64,000 nucleotides of DNA. Origin: Bin87 sp965220105. GTDB taxonomy: Bacteria; Chloroflexota; Dehalococcoidia; Lucifugimonadales; UBA3495. The stretch covers positions 3,162,001-3,226,000 of the forward strand of contig OZ244811.1 of the NCBI GenBank assembly GCA_965220105.1, given 5' to 3'. The notes below the pieces were generated by a model. The model did not search any database and was not told where the DNA came from. It was given only the letters and a program-made list of their open reading frames with translations. The position numbers and the translations under genes are program-made. Below, piece after piece: positions 1-8,870 of this stretch (position 1 is the stretch's first letter; each line of letters begins with the position of its first letter).

Positions 1-504
1 GTAACCGGGATATGCCAGAGCCGCCAACTGCATCTCGCGGTCGCGGGCCACCTTGGCCAGGATGCTGGCCGCCGCGATTGACAGCGATTTGCGGTCTCCT
101 TTCACGATGCGTTGGTAGGGCAGGGGACACTCGGTGATATGCACCCAATCCAGCAGCAACGCATCCGGTGCTGGACGCAGGGCGGCCACCGCGGTCATCA
201 TGGCCTGCAAAACCGCCGGGCCAATGCCGATGCGGTCAATCTCGCCGGACGACACGCCCCGGACGGACCAGGCCAGGGCGTGATGGCGGATGGCGGCGGC
301 GGCGGATTCGCGGCGGGTTGGGGTAAGACGCTTGCTATCGTCTACCTCCTGGAGCCACGCCTCGTTGCCACTCAGGTTGGGCGGAAGGATGACGGCGCCT
401 GCCGTCACCGGGCCGGCCAACGGCCCCCGTCCTGCCTCGTCCACGCCGGCGATGAGCCGGCGCCGGACGTTGCGGAAGGCCGTTTCCAGCGCCAGGTCAG
501 GCAT
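1..504 (-). CDS. rnhB: Ribonuclease HII (partial, C-terminus beyond window)
   Basis: Cleaves the RNA strand of RNA-DNA hybrids and removes misincorporated ribonucleotides from DNA. Reading the minus strand from the ATG at 504 gives 168 residues with no stop before the window edge. It has the N-terminal AGVDEAGRGPLAGPV block with the catalytic Asp-Glu, a downstream LLLDWV Asp, and the AAASILAKVARD helix typical of RNase HII. It stops at ...YPGY, so only a short C-terminal tail is missing. Its ATG lies inside the last codons of mnmA (8-nt overlap), so the two are probably cotranscribed and translationally coupled. Identification is confident from the motifs. Confidence 0.93.
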   Translation of the reverse strand, partial: MPDLALETAFRNVRRRLIAGVDEAGRGPLAGPVTAGAVILPPNLSGNEAWLQEVDDSKRLTPTRRESAAAAIRHHALAWSVRGVSSGEIDRIGIGPAVLQAMMTAVAALRPAPDALLLDWVHITECPLPYQRIVKGDRKSLSIAAASILAKVARDREMQLAALAYPGY

Positions 505-1654
505 TCGGGATGGCCGGCTCCGCCTGGCTGGAAACGGTGGCGGGCGACGCGTCAGGCTCGTGTCCGGCGATCGCGCCGCCACCGATCACGGTATCGCCCT
601 GGTAAAACACGGCGGCCTGACCGGGCGTGATGGCCCGCTGAGGTTCTCGGAATCGCACCACCGCTCCGCTGCCCAGGGGCGCGACGGTGGCCGGCGCTTC
701 GGCGAACTTGTAGCGTATCTTTACCATGACGTCGGTTTCGGCGGATGGCGGGGTTCCAGCCACCCAGGACACGGGGTCGGCGTATAGCGTGCGGTGGTAC
801 AAATCCGGCTCGGCTCCAACCACCACGCTGCGCGTATCCGGCTCCAGCCTGATGACGAAGCGGGCCGGCCCTCCGGAGAGGCCGAGGCCGCGACGTTGCC
901 CGACCGTGAAATACTGGACGCCATCGTGTTGCCCCAACACGTTGCCCGCAACGTCTACGATATCACCGGGACGGTCGTCGGTGCGCTGCCGCAAAAACTC
1001 CCGGTAGTCCCCGGTGGGGATGAAACAGATGTCCTGGCTGTCGGGTTTGTCGGCGTTGGGGAAGCCGACGTCGGCGGCCAGCTGGCGAATTTCAGCCTTG
1101 GGATAGTGTCCCACCGGCATCAGGGTGGCGGCGAGCTGGTCCTGGCGCATGCCGAACAGGACGTAAGATTGGTCCTTGTCGGCATTGGCGCCCCTGCGCA
1201 GCGCCCAACCGCCGCTGCCGTCGGGTTCGATGCGGGCGTAATGGCCGGTGGCGACGTGGGTGGCGCGCATCGTGCGGGCGCGCTGGGCCAGGAAACTGAA
1301 CTTTATCTTGTCGTTGCAGGCGATGCACGGATGAGGCGTGCGTCCGCTCTCGTATTCACGGCGGAAGTAGTCGATGACGAACGTGCGGAACTCCTGCTGC
1401 ACGTTGAGGACATAGTGGGGCACGCCGAGGATGCGGCACACGGCGCGGGCGTCTTCCACGTCGTCGATGGTGCAGCAGCCCCGGTAGTAGTCGGGCAGGT
1501 CGGTCTCGTCGATGTCGTAGAGCTTCATGGTCACGCCGATGACCTCGTAACCCTGTCGATGCAGCAGCAGGGCCGCCACCGACGAGTCAACGCCACCGCT
1601 CATGGCGACGATTACGCGGCTGCGTTCAGTAGGAGCGTCCATCCACTTGTTCAT
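497..1654 (-). CDS. mnmA: tRNA-specific 2-thiouridylase MnmA
   Basis: Catalyses ATP-dependent 2-thiolation of the wobble uridine (U34) in tRNA-Lys, -Glu and -Gln, in the cytoplasm. The 385-residue product has the PP-loop SGGVDSS near residue 20, the first catalytic cysteine in PHPCIACND and the second in SQDICFIP, followed by the C-terminal beta-barrel region (VGQRRGLG). Length matches the family. It precedes rnhB with an 8-nt overlap. The start ATG is the first in frame; an alternative ATG four codons downstream (MDAPTERS) is possible. Confidence 0.95.
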   Translation of the reverse strand: MNKWMDAPTERSRVIVAMSGGVDSSVAALLLHRQGYEVIGVTMKLYDIDETDLPDYYRGCCTIDDVEDARAVCRILGVPHYVLNVQQEFRTFVIDYFRREYESGRTPHPCIACNDKIKFSFLAQRARTMRATHVATGHYARIEPDGSGGWALRRGANADKDQSYVLFGMRQDQLAATLMPVGHYPKAEIRQLAADVGFPNADKPDSQDICFIPTGDYREFLRQRTDDRPGDIVDVAGNVLGQHDGVQYFTVGQRRGLGLSGGPARFVIRLEPDTRSVVVGAEPDLYHRTLYADPVSWVAGTPPSAETDVMVKIRYKFAEAPATVAPLGSGAVVRFREPQRAITPGQAAVFYQGDTVIGGGAIAGHEPDASPATVSSQAEPAIPNA

Positions 1655-1886
1655 AGGTTACTCAACGTGCGCCATGACCCTGACGACTGAAGTCCTGCCG
1701 TCCGTATTCTGTACGGGGCCGGTTGCCGCCAATCCTGGAGAACCGCCGCTCCCGGACCGGAACGGGGTGGCGCAAGTCCCCAGGGCTCAACGCCGGTTGC
1801 GGCTCTGATGCGGGTAGTATAGCATCAGCGCCATTGGCGGAATCCGCCACACGCTCAATAACATGCCAATAGCCGGAGGCAACACC

Positions 1887-2840
1887 ATGCCCGTTACCTT
1901 TGGATGTTCGCTCCCCAGCAGAGGGGCAATGGCTTCACCCGACAACCTGCGCGGCCTGGCCCAACGCGCCGAAGACCTGTCGTTTGACCACGTTTGGGTC
2001 AGTGACCACATCGTCATTCCCCACGAGGTAGATTCCTTTTACCCCTACGCCGCCGACGGCGTGGCTCCGTTCCAGCGGGATAACACCTACTTCGAGCCGC
2101 TGGCTGCCCTGAATTTCCTGGCCGGCTGCACCTCGCGGGTGAAGTTGGGAACCCACGTGCTGATCCTGCCCTACCGAAACCCGGTGTTGACCGCCAAGAT
2201 CCTGGCCACACTGGACGTCCTCAGCGGCGGACGGCTGATCCTGGGGGCCGGTGTGGGCTGGATGGAAGAGGAGTTCCAGGCAATGGGTCTGGACACCTAC
2301 GCCCAGCGCGGCAAGGTAACCGACGAATACATCCAGATCTTCAAGGAGCTGTGGACGTCGGACAATCCCGAGTTTCACGGCGAGCACTACGACATCAACG
2401 AAATAGGATTCCTGCCAAAGCCGGTGCAACGGCCCCATCCGCCCATCTGGATTGGCGGCCACACCAACCCGGCCATCCGGCGGGCCGCGACGCTGGGGGA
2501 TGGCTGGATGCCCATCGGCCTGCGCCCGCCGGCCATCCTGGAACCGGAGGAGCTGGCTGAGAAGATTGCCCGTCTGCGCCGTATCAGCGCCCGGGCGGGC
2601 CGCGCCGAGGACGCCGTGGACCTGGTGTTCAGCACCGACTGCGTCTTCGAGGATGATGCGGGAGATGACCGCCGCCTGGTATCGGGTCGACCGGAGCAGA
2701 TCGCCGCCGACCTGCGTCAGTACCAGGACCTCGGCGTAACCCATTTTATCTTCAGCTTCCCGGTCAATACCGCCGAAGAACAGCAACAGGCGATGGAACG
2801 CTTCTCCCGGGAAGTCATGCCATTGATCCCAGCGGGCTAG
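1887..2840 (+). CDS. Luciferase-like (LLM class) F420/flavin-dependent oxidoreductase
   Basis: A 317-residue TIM-barrel oxidoreductase of the bacterial luciferase-like superfamily, closest in layout to the F420-dependent group (TIGR03619-like). Visible landmarks are FDHVWVSDHI near the N-terminus, KLGTHVLILPYRNPV, the LSGGRLILGAGVGWMEEEF block and PPIWIGGHT. Its substrate cannot be read from sequence. The ATG at 1887 was preferred over an in-frame ATG at 1863 because GGAGG at 1875-1879 sits at good ribosome-binding distance. It ends 7 nt before hsdR, but nothing in its family ties it to restriction. Confidence 0.85.
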   Translation: MPVTFGCSLPSRGAMASPDNLRGLAQRAEDLSFDHVWVSDHIVIPHEVDSFYPYAADGVAPFQRDNTYFEPLAALNFLAGCTSRVKLGTHVLILPYRNPVLTAKILATLDVLSGGRLILGAGVGWMEEEFQAMGLDTYAQRGKVTDEYIQIFKELWTSDNPEFHGEHYDINEIGFLPKPVQRPHPPIWIGGHTNPAIRRAATLGDGWMPIGLRPPAILEPEELAEKIARLRRISARAGRAEDAVDLVFSTDCVFEDDAGDDRRLVSGRPEQIAADLRQYQDLGVTHFIFSFPVNTAEEQQQAMERFSREVMPLIPAG

Positions 2841-2847
2841 GCTTGCG

Positions 2848-5088
2848 ATGACACCGGAGCAGCGCGCCAGAACAACAATTGACCGTCTTTTGGAGCAGGC
2901 GGGCTGGAAGTTCAAATGTGAACAGCACGCCCATGGGTCAGATCGGGCCGGCTTTGCCGACTACGTGCTGGCCGACGACGCCGGAACTGCGATAGCATTG
3001 CTGGAAGCCAAGCGGGCCGCAGAGGACTCCCTGGTGGGCAAGGAACAGGCACGCAACTACGCCACATCCTTGAACCTCCCCCACGTCATCCTGTCCAACG
3101 GAGAGGAGCACTACTATTGGGACACCCGAGCCGGCGATCCCGTCCGAAAGCTCGCCATCCCGTCGCCGGCAGCGATTGCCAATTACGGCGCCAGGCCGAC
3201 GCGGGATCGTTCCAGGCTCTGGACAACCGAAGTGGGCAGCGACTATCTGGCTCGAATGGCGAAATCCGACCGCATCCTGCGGGATTACCAGCTAGAGGCC
3301 ATCGTTGCCTTACAGCAACAGGCACAGCAGGGCGAAACCGCTTTCCTGCTGGAGATGGCCACCGGCACCGGGAAAACCGCCGTTGCCTCGGCGCTCTGCT
3401 TCCTCTACCTGAACACCGGCAACGCACGTCATGTGCTGTTCCTGGTGGACCGCATCGAACTGCGCCAGCAGGCCGTAGAGGGCATCAACGACAACATCAA
3501 CAAGCAGTACACCGTCGCGGCTTATGAGGGCGATCCCGATTTCGGCTGGGAAAGCACCCGCATCGCCGTTGCTACCGTGCAGTCCCTGGAGGCGCTGACG
3601 GCGGCTGGCCCGTTGCCGAGCGACCAATTTGATCTCATCGTTGCCGATGAAGCCCACCGCTGCATCAGCGGCCCGAACCACCGGCGGCTGTTCGATCACT
3701 TCGACGCCGAGAAAATCGGACTCACCGCTACCCCGCGCGATTTCGTGACCAACGAACCGGTCGGCGATGATGACCAGTCCATTGCTGCGCGGGAGCAGCG
3801 CTCCATCCGCGACACCTACCGCGCCTTCGGATTGGAACCCGGACACCCGACTTTCGCTTACACCATCGAGCAGGGTGTCAAGGATAAGTACCTGGCGCCG
3901 CCCGTCGCCGTGGACGTACGCACCGAAGTAACCACTCAGCTGATGTCAGACGAGGGGTATCCGATAACGCTGGAGGACTACGAGAACGCCGGCGGAAACC
4001 TGGAGTTAACTTTCCGCATCAATGACTTAGGGCGCGCTTTTCTGTCGCCGGGCACCAACGCGGAGTTCGCCCGAGTGTACATCGAGGAAGCGTTGCGGGA
4101 GCCGGGCAGTGACCTAATCGGCAAAGGCATCGTCTATGCCGTTGACCAGAGCCATGCCGCTGCTCTCACCCAGGCGCTGAACCAGGCTGCTACGGCCCGC
4201 TGGCCCGGCGTGTACCAGTCCGACTTTGCGGTACAAGTAACCTCCAACATACGGGATGCCAACGACCACGGTCAGCGGTTCAAGAACAACCAACTGAACG
4301 GTCGGCACCCCGCCATGCCCGCTTACGCAACATCCAAAACCCGGGTGTGCGTAACCGTGGCTATGATGACCACGGGTTACGACTGCCCCGACCTGCTGAA
4401 TATCGGCGTTTGCCGGCCCATCAAATCCCCCACCGACTACACGCAGATCAAGGGCCGGGGCACCCGTCGCTACGATTTTCGAGCCAATATCACCGATCCG
4501 CGGGCACGCGCTCAGTCGGCGGAACGTCCGAAAGCGCGCTTCAAAATCGTCGACTTTTTCGGGGTCTGCGAGTACCACCACGAAGGACACTACTACGAGG
4601 CGCGTATCTCGACGCCGAGTCTCCAGCCGACGCCGGAGCCGGAATCAGGTAACGGCAGCGATTATCCCCGCCCGTCTCCTGGCGTGATCATCCGCCATGG
4701 CCCGGACGCGGTGGAAAGTGAGACCGACCTCACGTTGGCGAGTGACACCATCACCATCAACGAGCGGCAGGAGCGCTACCTCACGTCCGCCGACGATGAA
4801 CACCAACAACGCAACAAGGCCGTCGCCGACGCTTTCGCCGATTACCTATCGTTGTACCCGGTTGACGATGACGCTGCCGAGAAGGATGATGTGCGCGCCT
4901 TCTTTGAAGCTTATGCCACGGACACCAACGTGCGGGAAAGCATCGACAGCAAGCGTTTCGCCAGCCTGCTGGGCACCGTCCTGGATCGGGCCATGTTCCG
5001 TCGGGTACCGCTGGAACACCGGAACCGCATCCCCGACTACATTCGCGAGCAAGCCGGTCACCTGTTGAACAACCAGGCGGCCGCCTGA
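2848..5088 (+). CDS. hsdR: Type I restriction enzyme, R (translocase/nuclease) subunit
   Basis: DNA-translocating endonuclease subunit of a type I restriction-modification system, EcoEI-like by layout. The 746-residue protein begins with a PD-(D/E)xK-type nuclease region (ADYVLADD...LLEAKRA), followed by SF2 helicase motifs: ATGTGKT (Walker A), ADEAH (motif II), LTATP (motif III) and a late GRGTRR (motif VI). The C-terminal third resembles the EcoEI_R_C region that docks on the M/S methylase. It lies 12 nt upstream of hsdM on the same strand. The ribosome-binding site is weak. It appears intact, unlike the adjoining hsdM. Confidence 0.92.
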   Translation: MTPEQRARTTIDRLLEQAGWKFKCEQHAHGSDRAGFADYVLADDAGTAIALLEAKRAAEDSLVGKEQARNYATSLNLPHVILSNGEEHYYWDTRAGDPVRKLAIPSPAAIANYGARPTRDRSRLWTTEVGSDYLARMAKSDRILRDYQLEAIVALQQQAQQGETAFLLEMATGTGKTAVASALCFLYLNTGNARHVLFLVDRIELRQQAVEGINDNINKQYTVAAYEGDPDFGWESTRIAVATVQSLEALTAAGPLPSDQFDLIVADEAHRCISGPNHRRLFDHFDAEKIGLTATPRDFVTNEPVGDDDQSIAAREQRSIRDTYRAFGLEPGHPTFAYTIEQGVKDKYLAPPVAVDVRTEVTTQLMSDEGYPITLEDYENAGGNLELTFRINDLGRAFLSPGTNAEFARVYIEEALREPGSDLIGKGIVYAVDQSHAAALTQALNQAATARWPGVYQSDFAVQVTSNIRDANDHGQRFKNNQLNGRHPAMPAYATSKTRVCVTVAMMTTGYDCPDLLNIGVCRPIKSPTDYTQIKGRGTRRYDFRANITDPRARAQSAERPKARFKIVDFFGVCEYHHEGHYYEARISTPSLQPTPEPESGNGSDYPRPSPGVIIRHGPDAVESETDLTLASDTITINERQERYLTSADDEHQQRNKAVADAFADYLSLYPVDDDAAEKDDVRAFFEAYATDTNVRESIDSKRFASLLGTVLDRAMFRRVPLEHRNRIPDYIREQAGHLLNNQAAA

Positions 5089-5100
5089 GGACGGTTCCCA

Positions 5101-5820
5101 ATGCCAACGATTGAGACCCGCAACATCATCCAGGACGCGCGCGATCAACTGGTTGGCAAAGTGCCGCTGCCCATTGACCAGTGCAATGAGATCACCCGCG
5201 CCCTCATCTACAAATTCCTCAGCGCTACCGATACGGAGAGCATCGAGGACGGCGGGCAGCCCACCTACTTCGCCGGCGACAACGCCGAATTCCACTGGGA
5301 CAGCCTGATGGCATCCGAGCAGACCGCCCTGGAGGTCCGCCGCCGCTACACGGCCGGCCTGGCGATGCTGGGTGGCAGGAAAGACATCCCGGCCGTTTTT
5401 CGCGCCTTCTACCAGAACGCCGTCGTTCCCTACGACGACGAGGTGGTGCTACGCGATTTTCTGAACATCATCGACCGCTTCGACACCGGAGACACGGAGA
5501 CCATTGGCGACGCTTACGAAACGATGCTCCAGTATCTGGGGGCGCAGGCGTCTGCCGGCCAGTTTCGCACCCCCCGCCACATCATCGACTTTATGGTCGC
5601 CATCGTTGACCCGCAGCAGCACGAGAGCATCCTCGATCCGGCCTGCGGCACCGGCGGGTTTCTGGCATCGGCCTGGCAGCATATCAACCGGGCCAATGAC
5701 CTCACCGCCGCCGACCGCAGCCGACTGGCCGGCAGCATCGTCGGCTACGACATCTCTCCCGACATGGTGCGCCTCGCCAGCATCAACCTCTACCTGAGCC
5801 ATGGGCAACACCCGACGTGA
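5101..5820 (+). CDS. hsdM: Type I DNA methyltransferase HsdM, N-terminal part (frameshifted)
   Basis: N-terminal 239 residues of the N6-adenine methylase subunit. It contains the helical N12 recognition domain and the SAM-binding motif I DPACGTGGF near residue 180. The frame stops at 5818-5820 just after a stretch matching the usual NLYLHG segment. The next methylase segment (YDTLT...W and the catalytic NPPF) continues in the minus-one frame from 5817. Adding a single base near 5803-5810 restores one 829-residue frame ending at 7589, so this is best read as one gene broken by a 1-nt deletion, an assembly error or a frameshifting site. A GAGG lies about 10 nt before the ATG. Confidence 0.85.
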   Translation: MPTIETRNIIQDARDQLVGKVPLPIDQCNEITRALIYKFLSATDTESIEDGGQPTYFAGDNAEFHWDSLMASEQTALEVRRRYTAGLAMLGGRKDIPAVFRAFYQNAVVPYDDEVVLRDFLNIIDRFDTGDTETIGDAYETMLQYLGAQASAGQFRTPRHIIDFMVAIVDPQQHESILDPACGTGGFLASAWQHINRANDLTAADRSRLAGSIVGYDISPDMVRLASINLYLSHGQHPT

Positions 5821-7589
5821 GCGTGTACGACACCCTCACCCACGAGGACCGCTGGAACGACCACTACGACGTCATCCTGGCCAACCCGCCCTTTATGTCT
5901 CCGAAAGGGGGCATCCGCCCGCACCAGCGGTACAGCATCAGCAGCCGCCGCTCCGAGGCCCTCTTCGTCGACTACATTTTGACCCACCTGAACGACCGGG
6001 GGAGGGCCGGCGTCATCGTGCCGGAGGGAGTGATTTTCCAGCAGCAGCGCGGCCACACCGAACTGCGTAGGCTGCTGGTGGAGAACTGCCTGGTCGCTGT
6101 CATATCGCTGCCCGGCGGCGTGTTCCAGCCTTATTCCGGCGTCAAGACCTCCATCCTGATTATGGACAAGGCCCTGGGCAGAAAGACCGACCACATCGCC
6201 TTTTTCAAAGTGGAAAACGACGGCTACGACCTGGGTGCGCAGCGGCGGGAGATTGCAGCGAACGACCTGCCGGCGGTGCAGGCGGAGGTTGGCGAATATC
6301 TGCGCCGTCTGCGTACCGGTGAACCCATCGACGACTTCGCCCCGGAACACGGCCTCATCGTCCCCAAAGAACGCATCGCCGAGAACGGGGACTACAACCT
6401 AAGCGGCGAGCGGTATCGGACAGCCGTAGGGGAGCAATCACAATACCTGATGGTCACTCTGGGGGAACCTGGGTTGTTTGAAATTGTCAGCGGAGGAACG
6501 CCAAACTCACAAACGGAAGAATACTGGGGCGGCAACGTTCCATGGATAACGCTTGTTGACTTGCCGTCAGACAAACGAATCACCGAAATCAAATCGACGG
6601 AACGCATGATAACCGAGGTTGGATTGGCAAACTCATCTGCAAAAATTATCCCGGTTGATTCAATAGTAGTATCGTCACGAGCAACTATAGGTCGTATAGG
6701 TATCAATCGAATACCTCTTGCGACTAACCAAGGATTTAAGAGCATTGTTGTCAAAGATAAAGCGCGCGCGATACCGGAATACCTGGCGCACGCGATAACA
6801 AAGCTAGTGCCGGAAATGGAGGCGCAAGCGAGCGGGGCCACGTATAAAGAAATCACCAAAACGAAATTCGCCGAACTGCAAATCCCCCTCCCACCGCTGG
6901 AGGTGCAGCGGGAGATAGTGGCGGAGATTGAGGGCTACCAGCGGGTCATCGACGGCGCGCGGGCCGTGGTGGACAACTGGCGCCCGCGGATTGATGTGGA
7001 CCCCGAGTGGCCAGTGGTTGATGTTGGAACCGCCTGCATCGTTAACCCACGAAAATCGGAAGTAATGGGAATGTATGATGCAACGCTGGTTTCTTTCGTG
7101 CCTATGTCCGATATGGGCGAAAACACTATGTACTTTGAGACAAAAGATAGTAAATATCTGGGTGACGTTCGCACCAGTTATACATATTTCAGGGACGATG
7201 ATGTATTGGTAGCAAAAGTAACGCCATGCTTTGAGAACGGCAAAGCCGGTATAGCCCAAGGGTTGAGCAACGGGATAGGGTTCGGTTCCAGCGAGTTTTA
7301 CATATTGAGAGCCACAGAATCAGTAATTCCGCGATGGATATACCTGTGTGTCGCGACGCCGGATTTCCGGGCGTGGGCAACGCCAAAAATGACCGGAACG
7401 GGCGGGTTGCAGCGGGTTCCGCGGTCGGTGATAGAAAGTTACAAAATCCCCCTCCCGCCCCTCGAAACGCAGCAAGCCATCGTTGCTGAGCTGGAGGCGG
7501 AGCGGGCGCTGGTGGAGGGGAACCGGGCACTCATCGAGCGGATGGAGGGAAAGATCCAAGCGGCCATCGGGCGGGTGTGGGGTGGTTAG
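5817..7589 (+). CDS. HsdM C-terminal part fused to HsdS specificity subunit
   Basis: 590 residues (GTG start inside the end of the previous frame). Residues 1-200 carry the rest of the methylase, with the catalytic motif IV ILANPPF, the SRRSEALF region and the HsdM tail (AENGDYNLSGERY). The chain runs on without a stop into a complete specificity subunit. Target-recognition domain 1 starts at EIVSGGTPNS and ends in a conserved helix after IPLPPLEVQREIVAEIE; domain 2 starts near residue 400 and ends with IPLPPLETQQAIVAELE and the terminal helix. M-S fusion is known in some type I, IIB and IIG systems. Both recognition domains look more AT-rich than their surroundings, as expected for exchanged modules. 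Confidence 0.85.
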   Translation: MSVYDTLTHEDRWNDHYDVILANPPFMSPKGGIRPHQRYSISSRRSEALFVDYILTHLNDRGRAGVIVPEGVIFQQQRGHTELRRLLVENCLVAVISLPGGVFQPYSGVKTSILIMDKALGRKTDHIAFFKVENDGYDLGAQRREIAANDLPAVQAEVGEYLRRLRTGEPIDDFAPEHGLIVPKERIAENGDYNLSGERYRTAVGEQSQYLMVTLGEPGLFEIVSGGTPNSQTEEYWGGNVPWITLVDLPSDKRITEIKSTERMITEVGLANSSAKIIPVDSIVVSSRATIGRIGINRIPLATNQGFKSIVVKDKARAIPEYLAHAITKLVPEMEAQASGATYKEITKTKFAELQIPLPPLEVQREIVAEIEGYQRVIDGARAVVDNWRPRIDVDPEWPVVDVGTACIVNPRKSEVMGMYDATLVSFVPMSDMGENTMYFETKDSKYLGDVRTSYTYFRDDDVLVAKVTPCFENGKAGIAQGLSNGIGFGSSEFYILRATESVIPRWIYLCVATPDFRAWATPKMTGTGGLQRVPRSVIESYKIPLPPLETQQAIVAELEAERALVEGNRALIERMEGKIQAAIGRVWGG

Positions 7590-7626
7590 GGCGCGGCCCG
7601 ATCTGGTGTATTCAGTCTAGCGGTTT

Positions 7627-7632
7627 TATAAT
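7627..7632 (+). promoter_or_regulatory. TATAAT -10 element upstream of the HTH-ImmA gene
   Basis: A perfect TATAAT, 38 nt before the proposed ATG at 7671. No convincing -35 box is visible 17 nt upstream, so this may be an activator-dependent or autoregulated promoter. Confidence 0.45.
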
Positions 7633-7670
7633 GCCGGCACCCGGCGGTGTGCGCGGCAGGACATGAAACG

Positions 7671-8864
7671 ATGCCTAAGGTGAAACCGGAAATACTGGTA
7701 TGGGCGCGGGAAACGGCTGGGCTGAGTTGTGAGGAAGCGGCCAGGAAGCTCGGTTTCCGCGATACCAGGCGGGCATCCGCTGCAGGTAAGCTGGCCGCTC
7801 TCGAAGATGGCGAGACTGAACCGACCCGGCCGCAGCTGGTCAAGATGGCGCAACAATATCGCCGGCCGCTGCTCACCTTCTACCTGTCCCGACCACCGGA
7901 GAAAGGCGATAGGGGCACGGACTTTCGCACCTTGCCTGCCGAGCATTCCGCCGCGGACGACGCTCTGCTGGACACACTGGTACGGGACATCAGAGCGCGC
8001 CAGAGCATGGTGCGCGCCGTTTTGGAGGAAGAGGATGAAGCGGAGCCGCTGGAGTTTATCGGCTCCCGCCGGATGGATGAAGGGCCGGCGGTGGTTCTGG
8101 CGGCGTTGCGAAGACTGCTGGACGTTGATTTGACGGCATACCGCGCGCAATCCGGCGCCGCTGCCGCGTTTAATCTGTTGCGCGGGAGCGCGGAAAGAGC
8201 GGGGATATTTGTGCTGATTAAGGGTGACGTGGGCAACTATCTGACTGCGATCGACATCAACGTTTTCCGAGGTTTTTCCATAGCGGACAGAGTGGCGCCT
8301 TTCGTAGTGATTAATGACCAAGATGCCCGCGCAGCCTGGTCGTTCACGCTGCTGCATGAGACGGTGCATCTGCTGTTAGGTCAAACCGGCGTCAGCAGCG
8401 CTCGGGGGGATAATGAAATTGAGCGTTTTTGTGATGATGTTGCCGGAGAATTTCTGCTGCCGGTGAGAGAGCTGGACAAACTGGTTCTTGATGACAGTAG
8501 CGACATCGAGGCGGTATCGGAAAGAATCAGCCAGTTTGCCAGCGTGAACAACGTGAGCCGTACTATGGTTGCTTACAAGATATATCGGTCGGACCGTATC
8601 AGCCGGGACGTTTTTGGACGGATTAGTACCTCCTTTCGCCAGCAATGGCGTGCAGAACGAGAACGCAGCCGGGAGCAGGCGAGAGCGGGGGAAGGGGGGC
8701 CGAGCTTTTACACGGTGCGTCGCCACCGACTGGGCAATCGAATTATAGACTTAGTACGAGGAGCGATGAGTTCCGGGGAACTGACGACATCCAAAGCGGC
8801 CCGGGTGCTGGGAGTCAAGCCGGGGCAGGTTGGTTCACTGTTTGACCCTGGCCCGCGAACATAG
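7671..8864 (+). CDS. XRE-type HTH protein with ImmA/IrrE metallopeptidase domain
   Basis: 397 residues. The first ~65 form a Cro/C1-type helix-turn-helix (SCEEAARKLGF...LAALEDGETEPTRPQL). The central part carries the zinc-peptidase motif HETVH at about residues 229-233, with downstream EIERFCDDVAGEFLLP typical of the ImmA/IrrE family (COG2856). Family members cleave phage or SOS-type repressors or act as the antitoxin/regulator of a toxin gene. It follows the hsd operon and ends 6 nt before the DUF4411 gene, so the two form a bicistronic toxin-antitoxin-like unit. The ATG at 7671 is favoured over the upstream in-frame ATG because the HTH begins immediately after it. Confidence 0.85.
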   Translation: MPKVKPEILVWARETAGLSCEEAARKLGFRDTRRASAAGKLAALEDGETEPTRPQLVKMAQQYRRPLLTFYLSRPPEKGDRGTDFRTLPAEHSAADDALLDTLVRDIRARQSMVRAVLEEEDEAEPLEFIGSRRMDEGPAVVLAALRRLLDVDLTAYRAQSGAAAAFNLLRGSAERAGIFVLIKGDVGNYLTAIDINVFRGFSIADRVAPFVVINDQDARAAWSFTLLHETVHLLLGQTGVSSARGDNEIERFCDDVAGEFLLPVRELDKLVLDDSSDIEAVSERISQFASVNNVSRTMVAYKIYRSDRISRDVFGRISTSFRQQWRAERERSREQARAGEGGPSFYTVRRHRLGNRIIDLVRGAMSSGELTTSKAARVLGVKPGQVGSLFDPGPRT

Positions 8865-8870
8865 ACGTCT

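Noticed and set aside
1655..1886. Possible gene or RNA between mnmA and the luciferase-like gene
   Set aside because: Short frames on both strands lack motifs; only promoter-like GTAGTATAGC near 1814 is seen.
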